Below, one piece after another: positions 32,282 to 42,123 of a stretch of 64,000 bases of DNA. The translations under genes were made by a program, and so were the position numbers. Positions within the stretch are counted from its first letter, which is position 1, and every line of letters begins with the position of its first letter. The DNA is from Natribacillus halophilus (lineage in GTDB: Bacteria; Bacillota; Bacilli; Bacillales; Marinococcaceae), in the NCBI RefSeq assembly GCF_900100185.1, contig NZ_FNEN01000002.1, positions 146,319-210,318 on the forward strand. The letters run 5' to 3'. The notes beneath the pieces are model-generated. The model was not told where the DNA came from and ran no database searches. It saw nothing but the letters and a program-made list of their open reading frames with translations.

Positions 32282-32632
32282 TCAAGCACGAACAGGCTTG
32301 AGCACGACACTGATGAGCGCATTAAGAATCGCGATGACAACGGCTGCCAATATCGCCGTTCCAAATCCGTCAATGACAAACGCGCCGCCCATCACCCACG
32401 CGATTAACATGAGCAAAGCCGCATTAATGACGAAGATAAAGATGCCCAGCGTGAGGATCGTCACCGGAAGCGTTAAAGCAACGAGGATCGGCCGCACGAT
32501 CGCGTTGACGACCGCGAGCAGGAGCCCGGCAATCAGCGCTGCCCAAAGATTTTCCAGTTCAAAACCGGTGAAAATCAACCCGGTGAGGCTCAATACCAGG
32601 GTATTGATTAAAATATTCACTAAACAGCCCAT
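32282..32632 (-). CDS. yvlD: Phage holin family / YvlD membrane protein
   Basis: A 116-residue protein made of four hydrophobic helices (about 3-22, 27-47, 55-80 and 88-112). NAIVRPILVALTLPVTILTLG is typical of the YvlD/DUF360 group, which carries a holin-like name but is chromosomal and not linked to phage here. It overlaps yvlC by one base (TAATG). Confidence 0.88.
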   Translation of the reverse strand: MGCLVNILINTLVLSLTGLIFTGFELENLWAALIAGLLLAVVNAIVRPILVALTLPVTILTLGIFIFVINAALLMLIAWVMGGAFVIDGFGTAILAAVVIAILNALISVVLKPVRA

Positions 32633-32829
32633 TATGATTTGAAATCTCCTTCACTTGGCACCAACATGGTAAGCACGAGATAAACGAGAACCGTGACCCC
32701 CATGCTGATAAAAAGGCTGATCACTGCGATTGTCCTTATAATGATCGGATCGATGTTGAAATGTTTTCCAATCCCCCCGCATACACCGGTGATGATACGG
32801 TTACGGCTGGAACGTACCAGTTTTTTCAT
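32632..32829 (-). CDS. yvlC: PspC-domain membrane protein (YvlC)
   Basis: A 65-residue PspC-type protein. The conserved opening is KKLVRSSRNRIITGVCGGIGKHFNIDP, written here in two parts: KKLVRSSRNRIITG (2-15) and VCGGIGKHFNIDP (16-28). It is followed by one or two membrane segments. PspC proteins take part in envelope-stress sensing. The ATG at 32829 is chosen by homology and GGGAG; a start ten codons earlier is possible. Confidence 0.88.
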   Translation of the reverse strand: MKKLVRSSRNRIITGVCGGIGKHFNIDPIIIRTIAVISLFISMGVTVLVYLVLTMLVPSEGDFKS

Positions 32830-32861
32830 TTTTATCGACTCTCCCTTGCTCAGGCGCACAT

Positions 32862-34028
32862 TTATCGATCATGGGTTTTCAAGGATATCGATCCCGTTTT
32901 CGTACTGGCATCCACGCGCAATACGGCTGATTCTTCCGGATTGGATACCAGGCTTAAAGTTTTTTGGATAAAATCACGGTTTTCATCGAGCACTTCAACA
33001 TTGGGTAATTTCCAGTGGTAATTGCCGACGTTCGTTTTTAATTTTCCTTCCGTGCGAATGCCCTCGGGAACGACGAGGAAAACGGAACCGGTCGTCGCCG
33101 CCAGGGAGACATGCCCGCTTTCTTTCCCTTCGTACCGGCAATTGACGGAGCCATTCACGGATTCGGCATCAATATCCTGCAAGCGGCCGTTGATATCGAT
33201 CGTTCCGTGCACCGTCCGCAGGTCGGCACGTTCACTGGCGCCGCCATCAATATCAATCGGTCCGTTAACGGTTTCGGCTTCAAGGACATCGGCATGGACG
33301 TCTTCAATATCGATGCTTCCGTTTACGGCTTTTGCCGTCAACGATGTGCCGCTTAAACCAGTCATATGCAAATGCCCGTTAAAGGTGTACAACGACAGTT
33401 TATCAAAGCGCTCTCGCGGCACATAAACAGTGGCTTCAAGTTTGATCTTTTTCGATTTCGTGTAAAAATGAAGTTTATCTTCAACCGACTCGAACACCGC
33501 ATCTTCGAGGAAAATACGACGGGCGTCTTCTTCATTTTCCGCCTTGTAGACTTTGGCATTGCATTCGATTTTACCATCTGCTTCATCCCACGGCCGGATA
33601 TCAATCGACCCATTTTCGAGGGACAAATCAAAGGTTCGTTCCTTCATGTTCGTGTGTTGAAAAATATGATTGATCTCCTGCGCGGAACCGAAGTTGAAAT
33701 CAAGATCGAGTTCCCTGATTTTATGAACGGTGGAGTCGACAAATTCCGAGAACCAGCGAGCGCCCTCGGATAAAGGCGAGCCTTTGGCACCCTCCTCATC
33801 GCGCCTTCTGGATTCATCGTGATGACGGTTGCTTTCTTCCCAATCGATCTTCGTGCTTAAATCCGTACTGGAAGACGTCGGCTCTTCAGCACTTTTGCGC
33901 GTGGCTGCTGAACTCGTCGTTTTCTTTTCATTTTCCGGTGACAATGCCCTGATCAGTTTGCTGCCGTCTTCCGGGCTGATTTTTCCCTCTTCAACCATTT
34001 GCAAAATCATTTTTCGTTCTTCCATCAT
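32862..34028 (-). CDS. yvlB: YvlB/LiaX-like DUF4097 protein
   Basis: A 388-residue protein with an N-terminal YvlB helical domain (ERKMILQMVEEGKISPEDGSKLI split at about 4-26), a charged serine-rich linker (34-85), and a C-terminal DUF4097 beta-helix of repeating strands (about 120-385: GSIDIRPW, NGSIDIEDV, HGTIDINGR, GSVNCRYEG, TGSISLKTH). LiaX of enterococci shares this layout and senses cationic antimicrobial attack. No signal peptide is seen. Confidence 0.9.
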   Translation of the reverse strand: MMEERKMILQMVEEGKISPEDGSKLIRALSPENEKKTTSSAATRKSAEEPTSSSTDLSTKIDWEESNRHHDESRRRDEEGAKGSPLSEGARWFSEFVDSTVHKIRELDLDFNFGSAQEINHIFQHTNMKERTFDLSLENGSIDIRPWDEADGKIECNAKVYKAENEEDARRIFLEDAVFESVEDKLHFYTKSKKIKLEATVYVPRERFDKLSLYTFNGHLHMTGLSGTSLTAKAVNGSIDIEDVHADVLEAETVNGPIDIDGGASERADLRTVHGTIDINGRLQDIDAESVNGSVNCRYEGKESGHVSLAATTGSVFLVVPEGIRTEGKLKTNVGNYHWKLPNVEVLDENRDFIQKTLSLVSNPEESAVLRVDASTKTGSISLKTHDR

Positions 34029-34093
34029 GATTTTTCCCCCATTTTCATATTCTTCTTCCTTAATGACGAAACATGGGCAGGTCTGGTATTCGT

Positions 34094-36964
34094 TTAATTC
34101 ACGGCGATTTCATCCTTTTCCAATGCTTTCATCCGTTCGTTTTCCCGCTCCAGAATCGGTTTTAGATAACGGGCCGTGTGCGACTGTTCATCCCCGGCGA
34201 CGTCTTCAGGCGTGCCCGTCGCCATGATTTCACCTCCCCCATCGCCACCTTCAGGTCCGAGATCGATGATATGGTCGACCGTTTTAATGACATCAAGGTT
34301 ATGCTCAATGACGATGACTGTATCTCCATTATCCACGAGACGTTGCAGCACTTGCAAGAGGCGGCGAATATCATCCATGTGAAGACCGGTCGTCGGTTCA
34401 TCGAGTATATAGAGGGAACGCCCACTCGTGCGACGGTGCAGCTGCGATGCCAGTTTCACCCGTTGCGCTTCACCGCCGGAGAGCGTTGTAGCCTGTTGTC
34501 CGAGTTTAATATACCCGAGGCCGACATCTTTTAACGTCTGGATTTTCCGGTGAATTCTCGGGATGTTTTCAAAAAACACCAGCGCTTCATCCACGGTCAT
34601 TTCCAGCACTTCGGCAATGTCTTTGCCTTTATAACGGATATCCAATGTTTCGCGGTTATACCGTTTGCCGCCGCATTCCTCGCACTCGACATAGACGTCG
34701 GGCAAGAAATGCATCTCTATCTTAATAATGCCATCTCCGCGGCACATTTCGCAACGTCCGCCTTTCACATTGAAGCTGAAACGTCCTTTTTTGTAGCCCC
34801 GGACCTTCGCTTCGTTCGTCATGGCGAAGACTTCGCGAATATAATCAAATACACCCGTGTAGGTGGCCGGATTTGAGCGCGGGGTGCGGCCAATCGGCGA
34901 TTGATCAATGTTGACGACATAGTCAAGTTCACTGATTCCCTTGATTTCCCGGTGTTTAGCAGGCTTTTCCCTGGCGCGATGCAATTTCTGGGAAAGGGAC
35001 TTGCGCAGGATGTCATTGATGAGTGTGCTTTTTCCCGAGCCGGAAACCCCGGTCACGACATTGAAGACGCCGAGGGGGATATCAATGTCGACGTTTTTCA
35101 AATTGTTGGCATCAGCCCCTTTAATCATTAGTTTACGTTCGTTCGGCACGCGACGACTTCGCGGCAACGGTATAAATTTTTGTCCCGACAGGTACTGGCC
35201 CGTTAAGGATTCATCCTGATCGATAATATCCTGCGGTGTACCCTGGGCGCTAATATAGCCGCCTTCCACGCCGGCCCCCGGGCCAATATCAACAATGTGA
35301 TCAGCGGCCAGCATCGTGTCTTCATCATGCTCGACGACGATGACGGTATTCCCGAGATCACGCATATTTTCAAGCGTCCGAATAAGACGGAGATTATCCC
35401 GTTGGTGCAAACCGATGGAAGGTTCATCGAGTATATAGAGAACCCCCATCAATGCTGAGCCGATCTGCGTGGCCAGGCGGATCCGCTGGGCTTCCCCGCC
35501 GGATAGGGTTCCGGCTGTACGACTGAGCGTCAAGTAAGCAATGCCGACATTGCTGAGGAAACCGAGGCGATTCTGGATTTCCTGGATAATGAGACGTGCG
35601 ATATGCATCTCCTTGGGAGACAAATCAAGGGAATCCATATAGGCATGCACATCGTTGATAGCCATATCCGTTACCTCGCCGATATGCTTGCCGTTGAGTA
35701 AAACGGCGAGGGCTTCATCCTTCAGGCGATGACCATGACACGTAGGGCACGCTTTTCTGAGCATGTAATGTTCCATTTGTTCGCGAATATAATCCGACGA
35801 TGTAGAGTGGTAACGCCTGGAAACGTTTTTCAACACGCCTTCAAAATAGATTTTCCGCTCTTTCACGACGCCGAATTCATTCTCATGGCGAAAATGGATA
35901 CGCTCTTTTCTGTTGCCATGTAACAAAAGGTCTCGGTCCTTCTTGCTCAACTGCTCAAACGGTACGTCCATATCGATCCCAAAATGGTCACAGGCAGCTG
36001 CAAGCAGTTGCGGATAGTAGTTTGAACTCGTCGGCCTCCAGGGAAACAGCGCGTGTTCCCGTAAGGTGAGCGAAGGGTCCGGAACCGCCAATTCTTCATC
36101 GGCTTCCAGTTTGGAGCCAATGCCGTCACAGCTTGGACAAGCGCCGGAAGGATTGTTAAATGAAAATAACCGCGGCTCCAACTCGCCGATGGAAAATCCA
36201 CAATATGGACAAGCATGATGCTGATTAAACAACACTTCTTCTCCGTCAATCACGTCGATCAACAAGCGACCACCCGATTGTTCCAGACCCGTTTCAAGGG
36301 AGCCGGACAGTCGTGCTTCAACCCCTTCTTTTATAATAACCCGATCGATGACGACTTCAATCGTATGTTTTTTATTTTTCTCCAATAAAATGTCTTCGGA
36401 CAGATCCATAATGTTTCCGTCCACGCGGACACGCACGAATCCTTTCTTCTTTAAATCTTCAAGGATATTCACGTGTGTCCCCTTGCGCTCGGTCACGATG
36501 GGCGCGAGGATTTGCATGCGCGTGCGGTCGGGATAAGCCAGCAATTGATCGATCATTTGCTGGACACTTTGCGAAGTAATGGGAATATCATGATTGGGAC
36601 AATAAGGTGCCCCGACGCGCGCGAATAATAACCGCAAATAATCATAAATCTCTGTGACCGTCCCCACCGTAGAACGCGGGTTTTGGCTCGTCGTTTTCTG
36701 ATCGATGGAAATCGCCGGTGACAGCCCCTCGATGGCATCGACGTCCGGCTTATCCATTTGCCCCAGAAATTGCCGGGCATAGGAGGAAAGGGATTCCACA
36801 TACCGCCGTTGGCCCTCGGCATAGATGGTGTCAAACGCCAGTGACGACTTGCCGGATCCCGACAGCCCGGTGAAAACGATCAAGTTGTTACGGGGGATGG
36901 TCACATCGACATCTTTTAAATTATGGGAGCGCGCCCCTTGCACGCTAATATTTTCCATAGCCAT
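34094..36964 (-). CDS. uvrA: Excinuclease ABC subunit A
   Basis: A 956-residue damage-recognition ATPase of nucleotide excision repair. Two ABC modules carry Walker [10 protein letters not shown] (about 31) and GVSGSGKST (about 640), with signature motifs TLSGGEAQR and [13 protein letters not shown]. Zinc-finger cysteines are in CPYCGF...CPSC and CEMCRGDG...CEECGG. The ATG at 36964 gives the B. subtilis-like start MAMENI and length (957); a GTG four codons earlier overlaps the ribosome site. It lies 44 bp after uvrB, expressed with it. Confidence 0.97.
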   Translation of the reverse strand: MAMENISVQGARSHNLKDVDVTIPRNNLIVFTGLSGSGKSSLAFDTIYAEGQRRYVESLSSYARQFLGQMDKPDVDAIEGLSPAISIDQKTTSQNPRSTVGTVTEIYDYLRLLFARVGAPYCPNHDIPITSQSVQQMIDQLLAYPDRTRMQILAPIVTERKGTHVNILEDLKKKGFVRVRVDGNIMDLSEDILLEKNKKHTIEVVIDRVIIKEGVEARLSGSLETGLEQSGGRLLIDVIDGEEVLFNQHHACPYCGFSIGELEPRLFSFNNPSGACPSCDGIGSKLEADEELAVPDPSLTLREHALFPWRPTSSNYYPQLLAAACDHFGIDMDVPFEQLSKKDRDLLLHGNRKERIHFRHENEFGVVKERKIYFEGVLKNVSRRYHSTSSDYIREQMEHYMLRKACPTCHGHRLKDEALAVLLNGKHIGEVTDMAINDVHAYMDSLDLSPKEMHIARLIIQEIQNRLGFLSNVGIAYLTLSRTAGTLSGGEAQRIRLATQIGSALMGVLYILDEPSIGLHQRDNLRLIRTLENMRDLGNTVIVVEHDEDTMLAADHIVDIGPGAGVEGGYISAQGTPQDIIDQDESLTGQYLSGQKFIPLPRSRRVPNERKLMIKGADANNLKNVDIDIPLGVFNVVTGVSGSGKSTLINDILRKSLSQKLHRAREKPAKHREIKGISELDYVVNIDQSPIGRTPRSNPATYTGVFDYIREVFAMTNEAKVRGYKKGRFSFNVKGGRCEMCRGDGIIKIEMHFLPDVYVECEECGGKRYNRETLDIRYKGKDIAEVLEMTVDEALVFFENIPRIHRKIQTLKDVGLGYIKLGQQATTLSGGEAQRVKLASQLHRRTSGRSLYILDEPTTGLHMDDIRRLLQVLQRLVDNGDTVIVIEHNLDVIKTVDHIIDLGPEGGDGGGEIMATGTPEDVAGDEQSHTARYLKPILERENERMKALEKDEIAVN

Positions 36965-37008
36965 AGTTACGGTCACTCCATTCTAGAGGTTGGAGGTTAG
37001 AGGTTAGA

Positions 37009-38991
37009 TTATGACGTTTTCTTACCCCTTAGTTCGATCAGGGTATCACGAAGTTCCGCGGCTCGTTCAAAATCAAGCAATTTCGCCGCATCTTTCATCT
37101 CATCCTCGACTTGACTGATCAAACGTTCTTTTTCATCTTTTGTCATGGCCTTGTCTTTCGGCTTGGCGTAGCTCTCCTCATCTTCAGCGACGACGGTGGC
37201 ACGGATTGCCTGTGGTACAGCCTTTTCAATCGTTTTCGGTGTGATGCCGTGTTTTTCATTGTAGGCTTCCTGAATCTCGCGCCGCCTTCTCGTTTCATTA
37301 ATCGCGACTTCCATGGAACGCGTTTCCTTGTCCGCGAACATGATTACTTCTCCGTTTGCATTGCGGGCTGCGCGCCCCATCGTCTGGATCAATGATCGTT
37401 CCGCCCGCAAAAATCCTTCCTTGTCCGCGTCCAAAATCGCCACGAGCGAGACTTCCGGAATGTCCAGCCCTTCACGCAAAAGGTTGATGCCGACGATACA
37501 GTCGAATTCGCCAAGGCGGAGCTGGCGAACGATTTCCATCCGCTCCAGCGTTTTAATATCCGAATGTAAATATTTTACTTTTATACCGACGCCCTTCAAG
37601 TAATCCGTTAAATCCTCGGCCATTTTCTTCGTGAGGGTTGTAACCAACACGCGTTCATTCCTCGTTTGCCGTTCATTAATTTCACCGATTAAATCGTCAA
37701 TCTGCCCTTCAATCGGCCGCACGTTCACATGTGGGTCAAGCAAACCGGTCGGACGAATAATCTGCTCGACCACCTCGGGGGCGTTTTCTTCTTCGTATGG
37801 GCCAGGTGTGGCGGAAACATAGACGGCTTGTGAAAAGCGGTTTTCAAACTCGTCGAATTTCAACGGCCGGTTATCCATCGCGGACGGCAGACGAAAGCCA
37901 TGATCGACCAACACCTGTTTACGGGCGCGATCCCCATTGTACATCCCTCTCACTTGCGGTAACGTCGCGTGAGACTCATCGACAATCAGCAAAAAATCCT
38001 CAGGAAAGAAGTCCAGAAGTGTATACGGCGCCTCGCCCGGTTGCCGGAACGTCAAATGCCGGGAATAGTTTTCGATACCCGAACAAAAACCCATTTCCTG
38101 CATCATTTCGATGTCATAGCGTGTGCGTTGCTCAAGCCGCTGCGCTTCCAGCAACTTATCCTGACTCTTCAGTTCTTCCAGGCGCTCCGCTAATTCTTTT
38201 TCGATATTGACAATCGCCTTTTTCATTTTCTCTTCACGTGTCACGAAGTGAGAAGCCGGGAAAATAGCGACATGCTGGCGCTCACCGAGCACTTCCCCGG
38301 TCAGTGCATCCACTTCGGTGATACGATCGATCTCATCGCCGAAAAACTCCACGCGAATACAATGCTCGTCACGGGAAGCGGGGAATATCTCGACGACGTC
38401 GCCGCGAACGCGAAAAGTTCCCCGCGTGAAATTAATGTCGTTACGATCATATTGCACATCGACGAGGTTATTTAAAAGTTCGTCTCTCCCTTTTTCCATC
38501 CCCGTTCGCAGGGAAACGACCAAATCACGATATTCTTCCGGTGAACCGAGGCCGTAAATGCAGGAGACGCTGGCGATAATGATCACATCTTCCCGTTCGA
38601 ATAACGCACTCGTTGCGGAGTGCCGGAGCTTATCGATTTCATCATTGATGCTTGCATCCTTTTCTATAAATGTATCGGATTGGGGAACGTAAGCTTCCGG
38701 TTGATAGTAGTCATAATAACTGACGAAGTACTCAACCGCATTGTTCGGAAACAAAGATTTAAACTCGCTGTATAACTGGCCGGCGAGCGTTTTATTGTGA
38801 GCGATGACCAACGTCGGTTTTTGGACCTGTTCAATAACGTTCGACACCGTGAACGTTTTCCCCGTTCCGGTTGCTCCCAACAACACTTGATGCCGCTGCC
38901 CCGCTGAAACGCCTTCCACGATTTTTTCAATGGCTTCGGGTTGATCCCCTTCGGGCTCATAGGCGGACTCTAGTTCAAATGTATGTGGCAA
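37009..38991 (-). CDS. uvrB: Excinuclease ABC subunit B
   Basis: A 660-residue helicase-like subunit that verifies damage and recruits UvrC. Walker A is GATGTGKT (about 39-46), the beta-hairpin motif is [10 protein letters not shown], helicase motif VI is QTMGRAARN, and the C-terminal UVR domain is about 620-655. The start is a TTG at 38991 with AAAGGAGG seven bases upstream; an out-of-frame ATG lies between them. Predicted LexA control is described at 39092-39128. Confidence 0.97.
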   Translation of the reverse strand: MPHTFELESAYEPEGDQPEAIEKIVEGVSAGQRHQVLLGATGTGKTFTVSNVIEQVQKPTLVIAHNKTLAGQLYSEFKSLFPNNAVEYFVSYYDYYQPEAYVPQSDTFIEKDASINDEIDKLRHSATSALFEREDVIIIASVSCIYGLGSPEEYRDLVVSLRTGMEKGRDELLNNLVDVQYDRNDINFTRGTFRVRGDVVEIFPASRDEHCIRVEFFGDEIDRITEVDALTGEVLGERQHVAIFPASHFVTREEKMKKAIVNIEKELAERLEELKSQDKLLEAQRLEQRTRYDIEMMQEMGFCSGIENYSRHLTFRQPGEAPYTLLDFFPEDFLLIVDESHATLPQVRGMYNGDRARKQVLVDHGFRLPSAMDNRPLKFDEFENRFSQAVYVSATPGPYEEENAPEVVEQIIRPTGLLDPHVNVRPIEGQIDDLIGEINERQTRNERVLVTTLTKKMAEDLTDYLKGVGIKVKYLHSDIKTLERMEIVRQLRLGEFDCIVGINLLREGLDIPEVSLVAILDADKEGFLRAERSLIQTMGRAARNANGEVIMFADKETRSMEVAINETRRRREIQEAYNEKHGITPKTIEKAVPQAIRATVVAEDEESYAKPKDKAMTKDEKERLISQVEDEMKDAAKLLDFERAAELRDTLIELRGKKTS

Positions 38992-39029
38992 GGCTCATCC
39001 TCCTTTGCTGCCTTCACACTTTTTCTTTA

Positions 39030-39085
39030 GCAGATAAGTGCAACTAAGGCTTTCGCCATGCTTGGCGATAAGCCAAGTTTTCTTT
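39030..39085 (-). repeat. Dispersed hairpin element (copy C) in the uvrB leader
   Basis: The 56-bp core copy, read on the minus strand from AAAGAAAACTTGGC to TTATCTGC, contains GGCTTATCGCCA-AGCA-TGGCGAAAGCC. It lies between the predicted uvrB -10 box and the uvrB start codon, so it should be transcribed as part of the mRNA leader. Confidence 0.85.
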
Positions 39086-39091
39086 ATCACT

Positions 39092-39128
39092 ATTATAACA
39101 TAGAAGGCAAAAATCGAACGTTTATTTG
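39092..39128 (-). promoter_or_regulatory. uvrB promoter with LexA-like box
   Basis: On the minus strand a perfect TATAAT (39092-39097) lies 17 bp from a LexA/DinR-like box, CAAATAAACGTTCG (39115-39128; consensus CGAAC-N4-GTTCG, 8 of 10 positions). The box replaces the -35 region, as expected for an SOS-repressed promoter. uvrBA is LexA-controlled in B. subtilis. Confidence 0.65.
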
Positions 39129-39160
39129 CTCATTCCCTCGGAAGGGTGGCATGAACATAT

Positions 39161-40315
39161 TCATCCTGTTCGCCCATGTGTCTCATTTTGATGCAAAAAT
39201 AACACGCCTAACTCATGATGCTGATCGTCATAGAGTGCCGCTTTTTCCACGCGGCGTTCCCCATTGTGATCCATCACTTCAACACGTCCATAGGCTGGGT
39301 TTAGCTGCAACCGTTGATAAAAATCCCATTCCGTATTCACGGGCTCCCCGTGCACCTTCATTATGGTCTCCCCGGGCATAAGATTCATTTTCTCGGCGGG
39401 AGACCCTGGCAAAATGCCGAGAATGACCAACCCCTCATCCCTGGGGATAAAATAAAAGGGTTTTTTGCGATCACTGCTGTACTCATAGATCTGCAGGAGA
39501 CACCTTCCCAGGATCGCCATGAGCACCGCCGGAAGCCACATCCATTCGGGCAGAAAAAATAATGCCACGACAAAAGCGACAACAAGAACACCGAGCCCGA
39601 ACACTCTCGTGCCGACGCCCTGTAATTTCCTCACCAGGCGTTGTCCGACAACCGATTGCTGAAAACCGACCAGGAAAGGGAGCAATAAGATGGATACATC
39701 ATCGCTGATGGGCATAAACGGCCACCAGCCTCCTGTCGCAAATGTGTCCCCGGGAACGAGTACGCATACGGGGACGAGCCACATTCTGTCCAGACGCTGA
39801 CCGCCGATCCATTTCCCTCTTTTACTGAGTAATCTGAGCGGCGAAAACGACTGACGCTTTGCCTGTAAACGAACGAGCAAGCCTTCAACCATCAGGAACG
39901 CCGCGATGAGAAGCAAAACCGGCAACGGATCGACAGCCATCTCTCCTCCCCCGGGCCATAAGTGAGAAAGAATCAATGCCAGCCCAAGCGCATATGCCGG
40001 GGAAGCGAAACGGGCACCTCCGATTATGATCAGCAAAAGATAAACGACCGTCAGCAGCAAACTAAATGCCAGGTTAAGAACGACGCCGACAGCGACGGCA
40101 ACAACAGATAAAATGAGACCTGCCAATACCCCCGGCAATAAACGGTGAAAGATTTCATCCCTTATGTTACCCAGTGCCGTATGAAACATCGTGCGTTCTC
40201 TGTTTACGCGCCGATAACCGACCCATAACATCGCCAATATGCCTATATACGTCAGCGGATGAATGAAAAAACTGCCAATACCCATCCATAGGTCAGCAAA
40301 CCAATTGTCCATCAT
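39161..40315 (-). CDS. minJ: PDZ-domain membrane protein, MinJ-like
   Basis: A 384-residue protein with about eight membrane segments in the first 270 residues and a C-terminal PDZ-like domain (about 295-375: LVILGILPGSPAEKMNLMPGETIMKVHG in pieces). In B. subtilis MinJ bridges DivIVA and MinD and places the Min system at poles and septa. The position between ctpB and uvrB supports the call. ATG at 40315 follows AAAGGAG; a second ATG is next to it. Sequence identity outside the PDZ cannot be judged by eye. Confidence 0.82.
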   Translation of the reverse strand: MMDNWFADLWMGIGSFFIHPLTYIGILAMLWVGYRRVNRERTMFHTALGNIRDEIFHRLLPGVLAGLILSVVAVAVGVVLNLAFSLLLTVVYLLLIIIGGARFASPAYALGLALILSHLWPGGGEMAVDPLPVLLLIAAFLMVEGLLVRLQAKRQSFSPLRLLSKRGKWIGGQRLDRMWLVPVCVLVPGDTFATGGWWPFMPISDDVSILLLPFLVGFQQSVVGQRLVRKLQGVGTRVFGLGVLVVAFVVALFFLPEWMWLPAVLMAILGRCLLQIYEYSSDRKKPFYFIPRDEGLVILGILPGSPAEKMNLMPGETIMKVHGEPVNTEWDFYQRLQLNPAYGRVEVMDHNGERRVEKAALYDDQHHELGVLFLHQNETHGRTG

Positions 40316-40413
40316 TTGTTCTCCTTTAGCTGCCAAAAAATGAAATACACCCACGGGATGCGGATGTATTTCGACACATAACCTTAAACTTCCTGCTTTT
40401 TGCGGAAAATGCC

Positions 40414-41871
40414 TTAAGATGTTTCCTCGACCAAATGATCGATCGCGGTATTGAGCTGACGATCATTGTCATCATCACGGATTTCATCAACAACCTCACT
40501 ATGAAGCGTTTGTGCGGTTTCTTCATCGATGTCCCCGCTCTCTTCCAAATCATGCGACTGCTGGAAATCCATGACTGCTTCTTCTGTCTGCTCATCAAAG
40601 TATCCGTCTGTCCTGCCCGGATCATACCCTATCCCTTCCAATATATTTTGCGCGCTGCCGACTTGCTCATTATTGTCATCGAAGGTAAGGGTTTCATCCA
40701 CGGCGAGCGCCGCCGTATAGAAGTAATCCGGCTGGCTTTCTTCAATCGTCGGCTCCACACCGTCTTCATGAATATTATTGCCATCTGAGGTGAGCCACCT
40801 GGACATGGATAAATTCATTTCACTGCCATCATCGAATTGAAAACCTTGTTGGACCGTTCCCTTTCCAAACGTCGTCTCTCCAATCAATTCATAACCACCG
40901 GCTTCCTGCAACGCAGCTGCCAAAATCTCCGAGGCAGAGGCACTACCCTGGTTAATCAGTGCAGCCATCGGATAATCTTTCTCTTCCGAGAGCGTTGAAG
41001 GCGTCTCTATAATTTCCCCATTCGGTTGTTCGATTTGTACGATATTCTCCCCTTCAGGGAGCAACAGACTCCCGATATCCTGCACGCTGTTCAGATAACC
41101 GCCCGGATTATCACGGACATCGATGAGTAATCCGTCAATGCCTTCGGATTCCAATGCATTCAACTCTTCTTCAAATTCCTGGGCTGTATCTGTTGAAAAT
41201 GAAATGATCTCGAGCAATCCGATCGTCTCACCATCCCGTTCAATCGTCTGGCTTTCTACCGACTCCACCGGGATGGCTTCCCGTTCGACTTCAACTTCAA
41301 ACGTTTCGGAAGCCGAAGGCCTTCCAATACTTAAAACAACGGTGCTCCCTTCCTCACCGCGAATATCCATAACAGCCTCATTCAGGGATTGATCTTCCGT
41401 TGATTCTCCATCTATCTCCAGGATTTGGTCATCAGGCATCAAGCCCGCTTCTTCAGCCGGAGATCCCTGAATCGGCGATACGATCGTCACATGGTTGTTG
41501 ACCATGTTGACTTCAGCGCCAATGCCTTCGAATTCACTGTCCAGGGATTCTTCGAACTGACCCGCCGTTTCCTGATCCATATACACGGAATAAGGGTCGT
41601 CCAATTCCTCAAGCATTCCTTCTATGGCACCTTCGAAAAGAGCACTTTCATCAACATCATCTACGTATTGTTCGGAAATGAGGTCATAAGCCTGGTGAAC
41701 TTTCTCCCAACCCTCGTCCGAAGAGGCCTCACCGCTTACCTCACTCGTCTGCGGGGATGCAGTCGAGTCTTGTCCCTCTTCACCGATAGAGACGCCCGCG
41801 ATCACACCGCCTGATCCGGCAATAATGATGGCACTCGTTAAGATGACTAGCCATTTTACACTTGCATTCAT
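40414..41871 (-). CDS. ctpB: S41 carboxy-terminal processing protease
   Basis: A 485-residue secreted or membrane-anchored protease. The N-terminal signal anchor (about 6-26) is followed by a PDZ domain (about 110-185: GSPAEEAGLMPDDQIL), the S41 core with nucleophile serine in GSASASEI and general-base lysine in FGKGTVQ, and a C-terminal peptidoglycan-binding domain (about 410-465: DGYFDEQTEEAV). In B. subtilis CtpB cleaves SpoIVFA in sporulation. The protein is strikingly acidic. The ATG at 41871 lies five bases after GAGGTGG; a GTG three codons earlier overlaps it. Confidence 0.94.
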   Translation of the reverse strand: MNASVKWLVILTSAIIIAGSGGVIAGVSIGEEGQDSTASPQTSEVSGEASSDEGWEKVHQAYDLISEQYVDDVDESALFEGAIEGMLEELDDPYSVYMDQETAGQFEESLDSEFEGIGAEVNMVNNHVTIVSPIQGSPAEEAGLMPDDQILEIDGESTEDQSLNEAVMDIRGEEGSTVVLSIGRPSASETFEVEVEREAIPVESVESQTIERDGETIGLLEIISFSTDTAQEFEEELNALESEGIDGLLIDVRDNPGGYLNSVQDIGSLLLPEGENIVQIEQPNGEIIETPSTLSEEKDYPMAALINQGSASASEILAAALQEAGGYELIGETTFGKGTVQQGFQFDDGSEMNLSMSRWLTSDGNNIHEDGVEPTIEESQPDYFYTAALAVDETLTFDDNNEQVGSAQNILEGIGYDPGRTDGYFDEQTEEAVMDFQQSHDLEESGDIDEETAQTLHSEVVDEIRDDDNDRQLNTAIDHLVEETS

Positions 41872-42024
41872 ATCGTCCACCTCGATCTATGCTTATAACT
41901 CAATACGCCTTAGCGCCCCTTCCATCCTCATGCGAGCTTATGAAAATTCTGTATATCTTATGCTGGCATCCTTGCTGGCATCCTTTTCCCCATTTAAACA
42001 CATTTTCATAAGCAAGACAAAAAT

Positions 42025-42080
42025 AAAGAAAACTTGGCTTATCGCCAAGCCTGGCGAAAGTCTTAGTTGCACTTATCTGC
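42025..42080 (+). repeat. Dispersed hairpin element (copy D)
   Basis: A 56-bp core copy, AAAGAAAACTTGGC to TTATCTGC, ending 3 bp from the terminator of the M23 gene. The rest of this gap (41872-42024) holds a tandem pair of TGCTGGCATCCT and nothing else I can name. Confidence 0.85.
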
Positions 42081-42082
42081 TA

Positions 42083-42120
42083 AAGAAAACGAGCAGGGGA
42101 ATATCTCCCCCACTCGTTTT
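42083..42120 (-). terminator. Intrinsic terminator of the M23 peptidase gene
   Basis: On the minus strand AAAACGAG and CTCGTTTT flank an inner GGGGA/TCCCC stem. A T-rich stretch follows, 4 bp after the stop codon. Confidence 0.85.
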
Positions 42121-42123
42121 ATC

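Noticed and set aside
32146-32379. Minus-strand 77-codon frame over the yvlD 3' end
   Set aside because: It runs through the terminator, a repeat copy and the yvlD gene in another frame, with no homology.
32282-32632. Prophage remnant suggested by the holin-like family name of YvlD
   Set aside because: The gene is part of the conserved yvlBCD chromosomal group and no other phage gene is present in the window.
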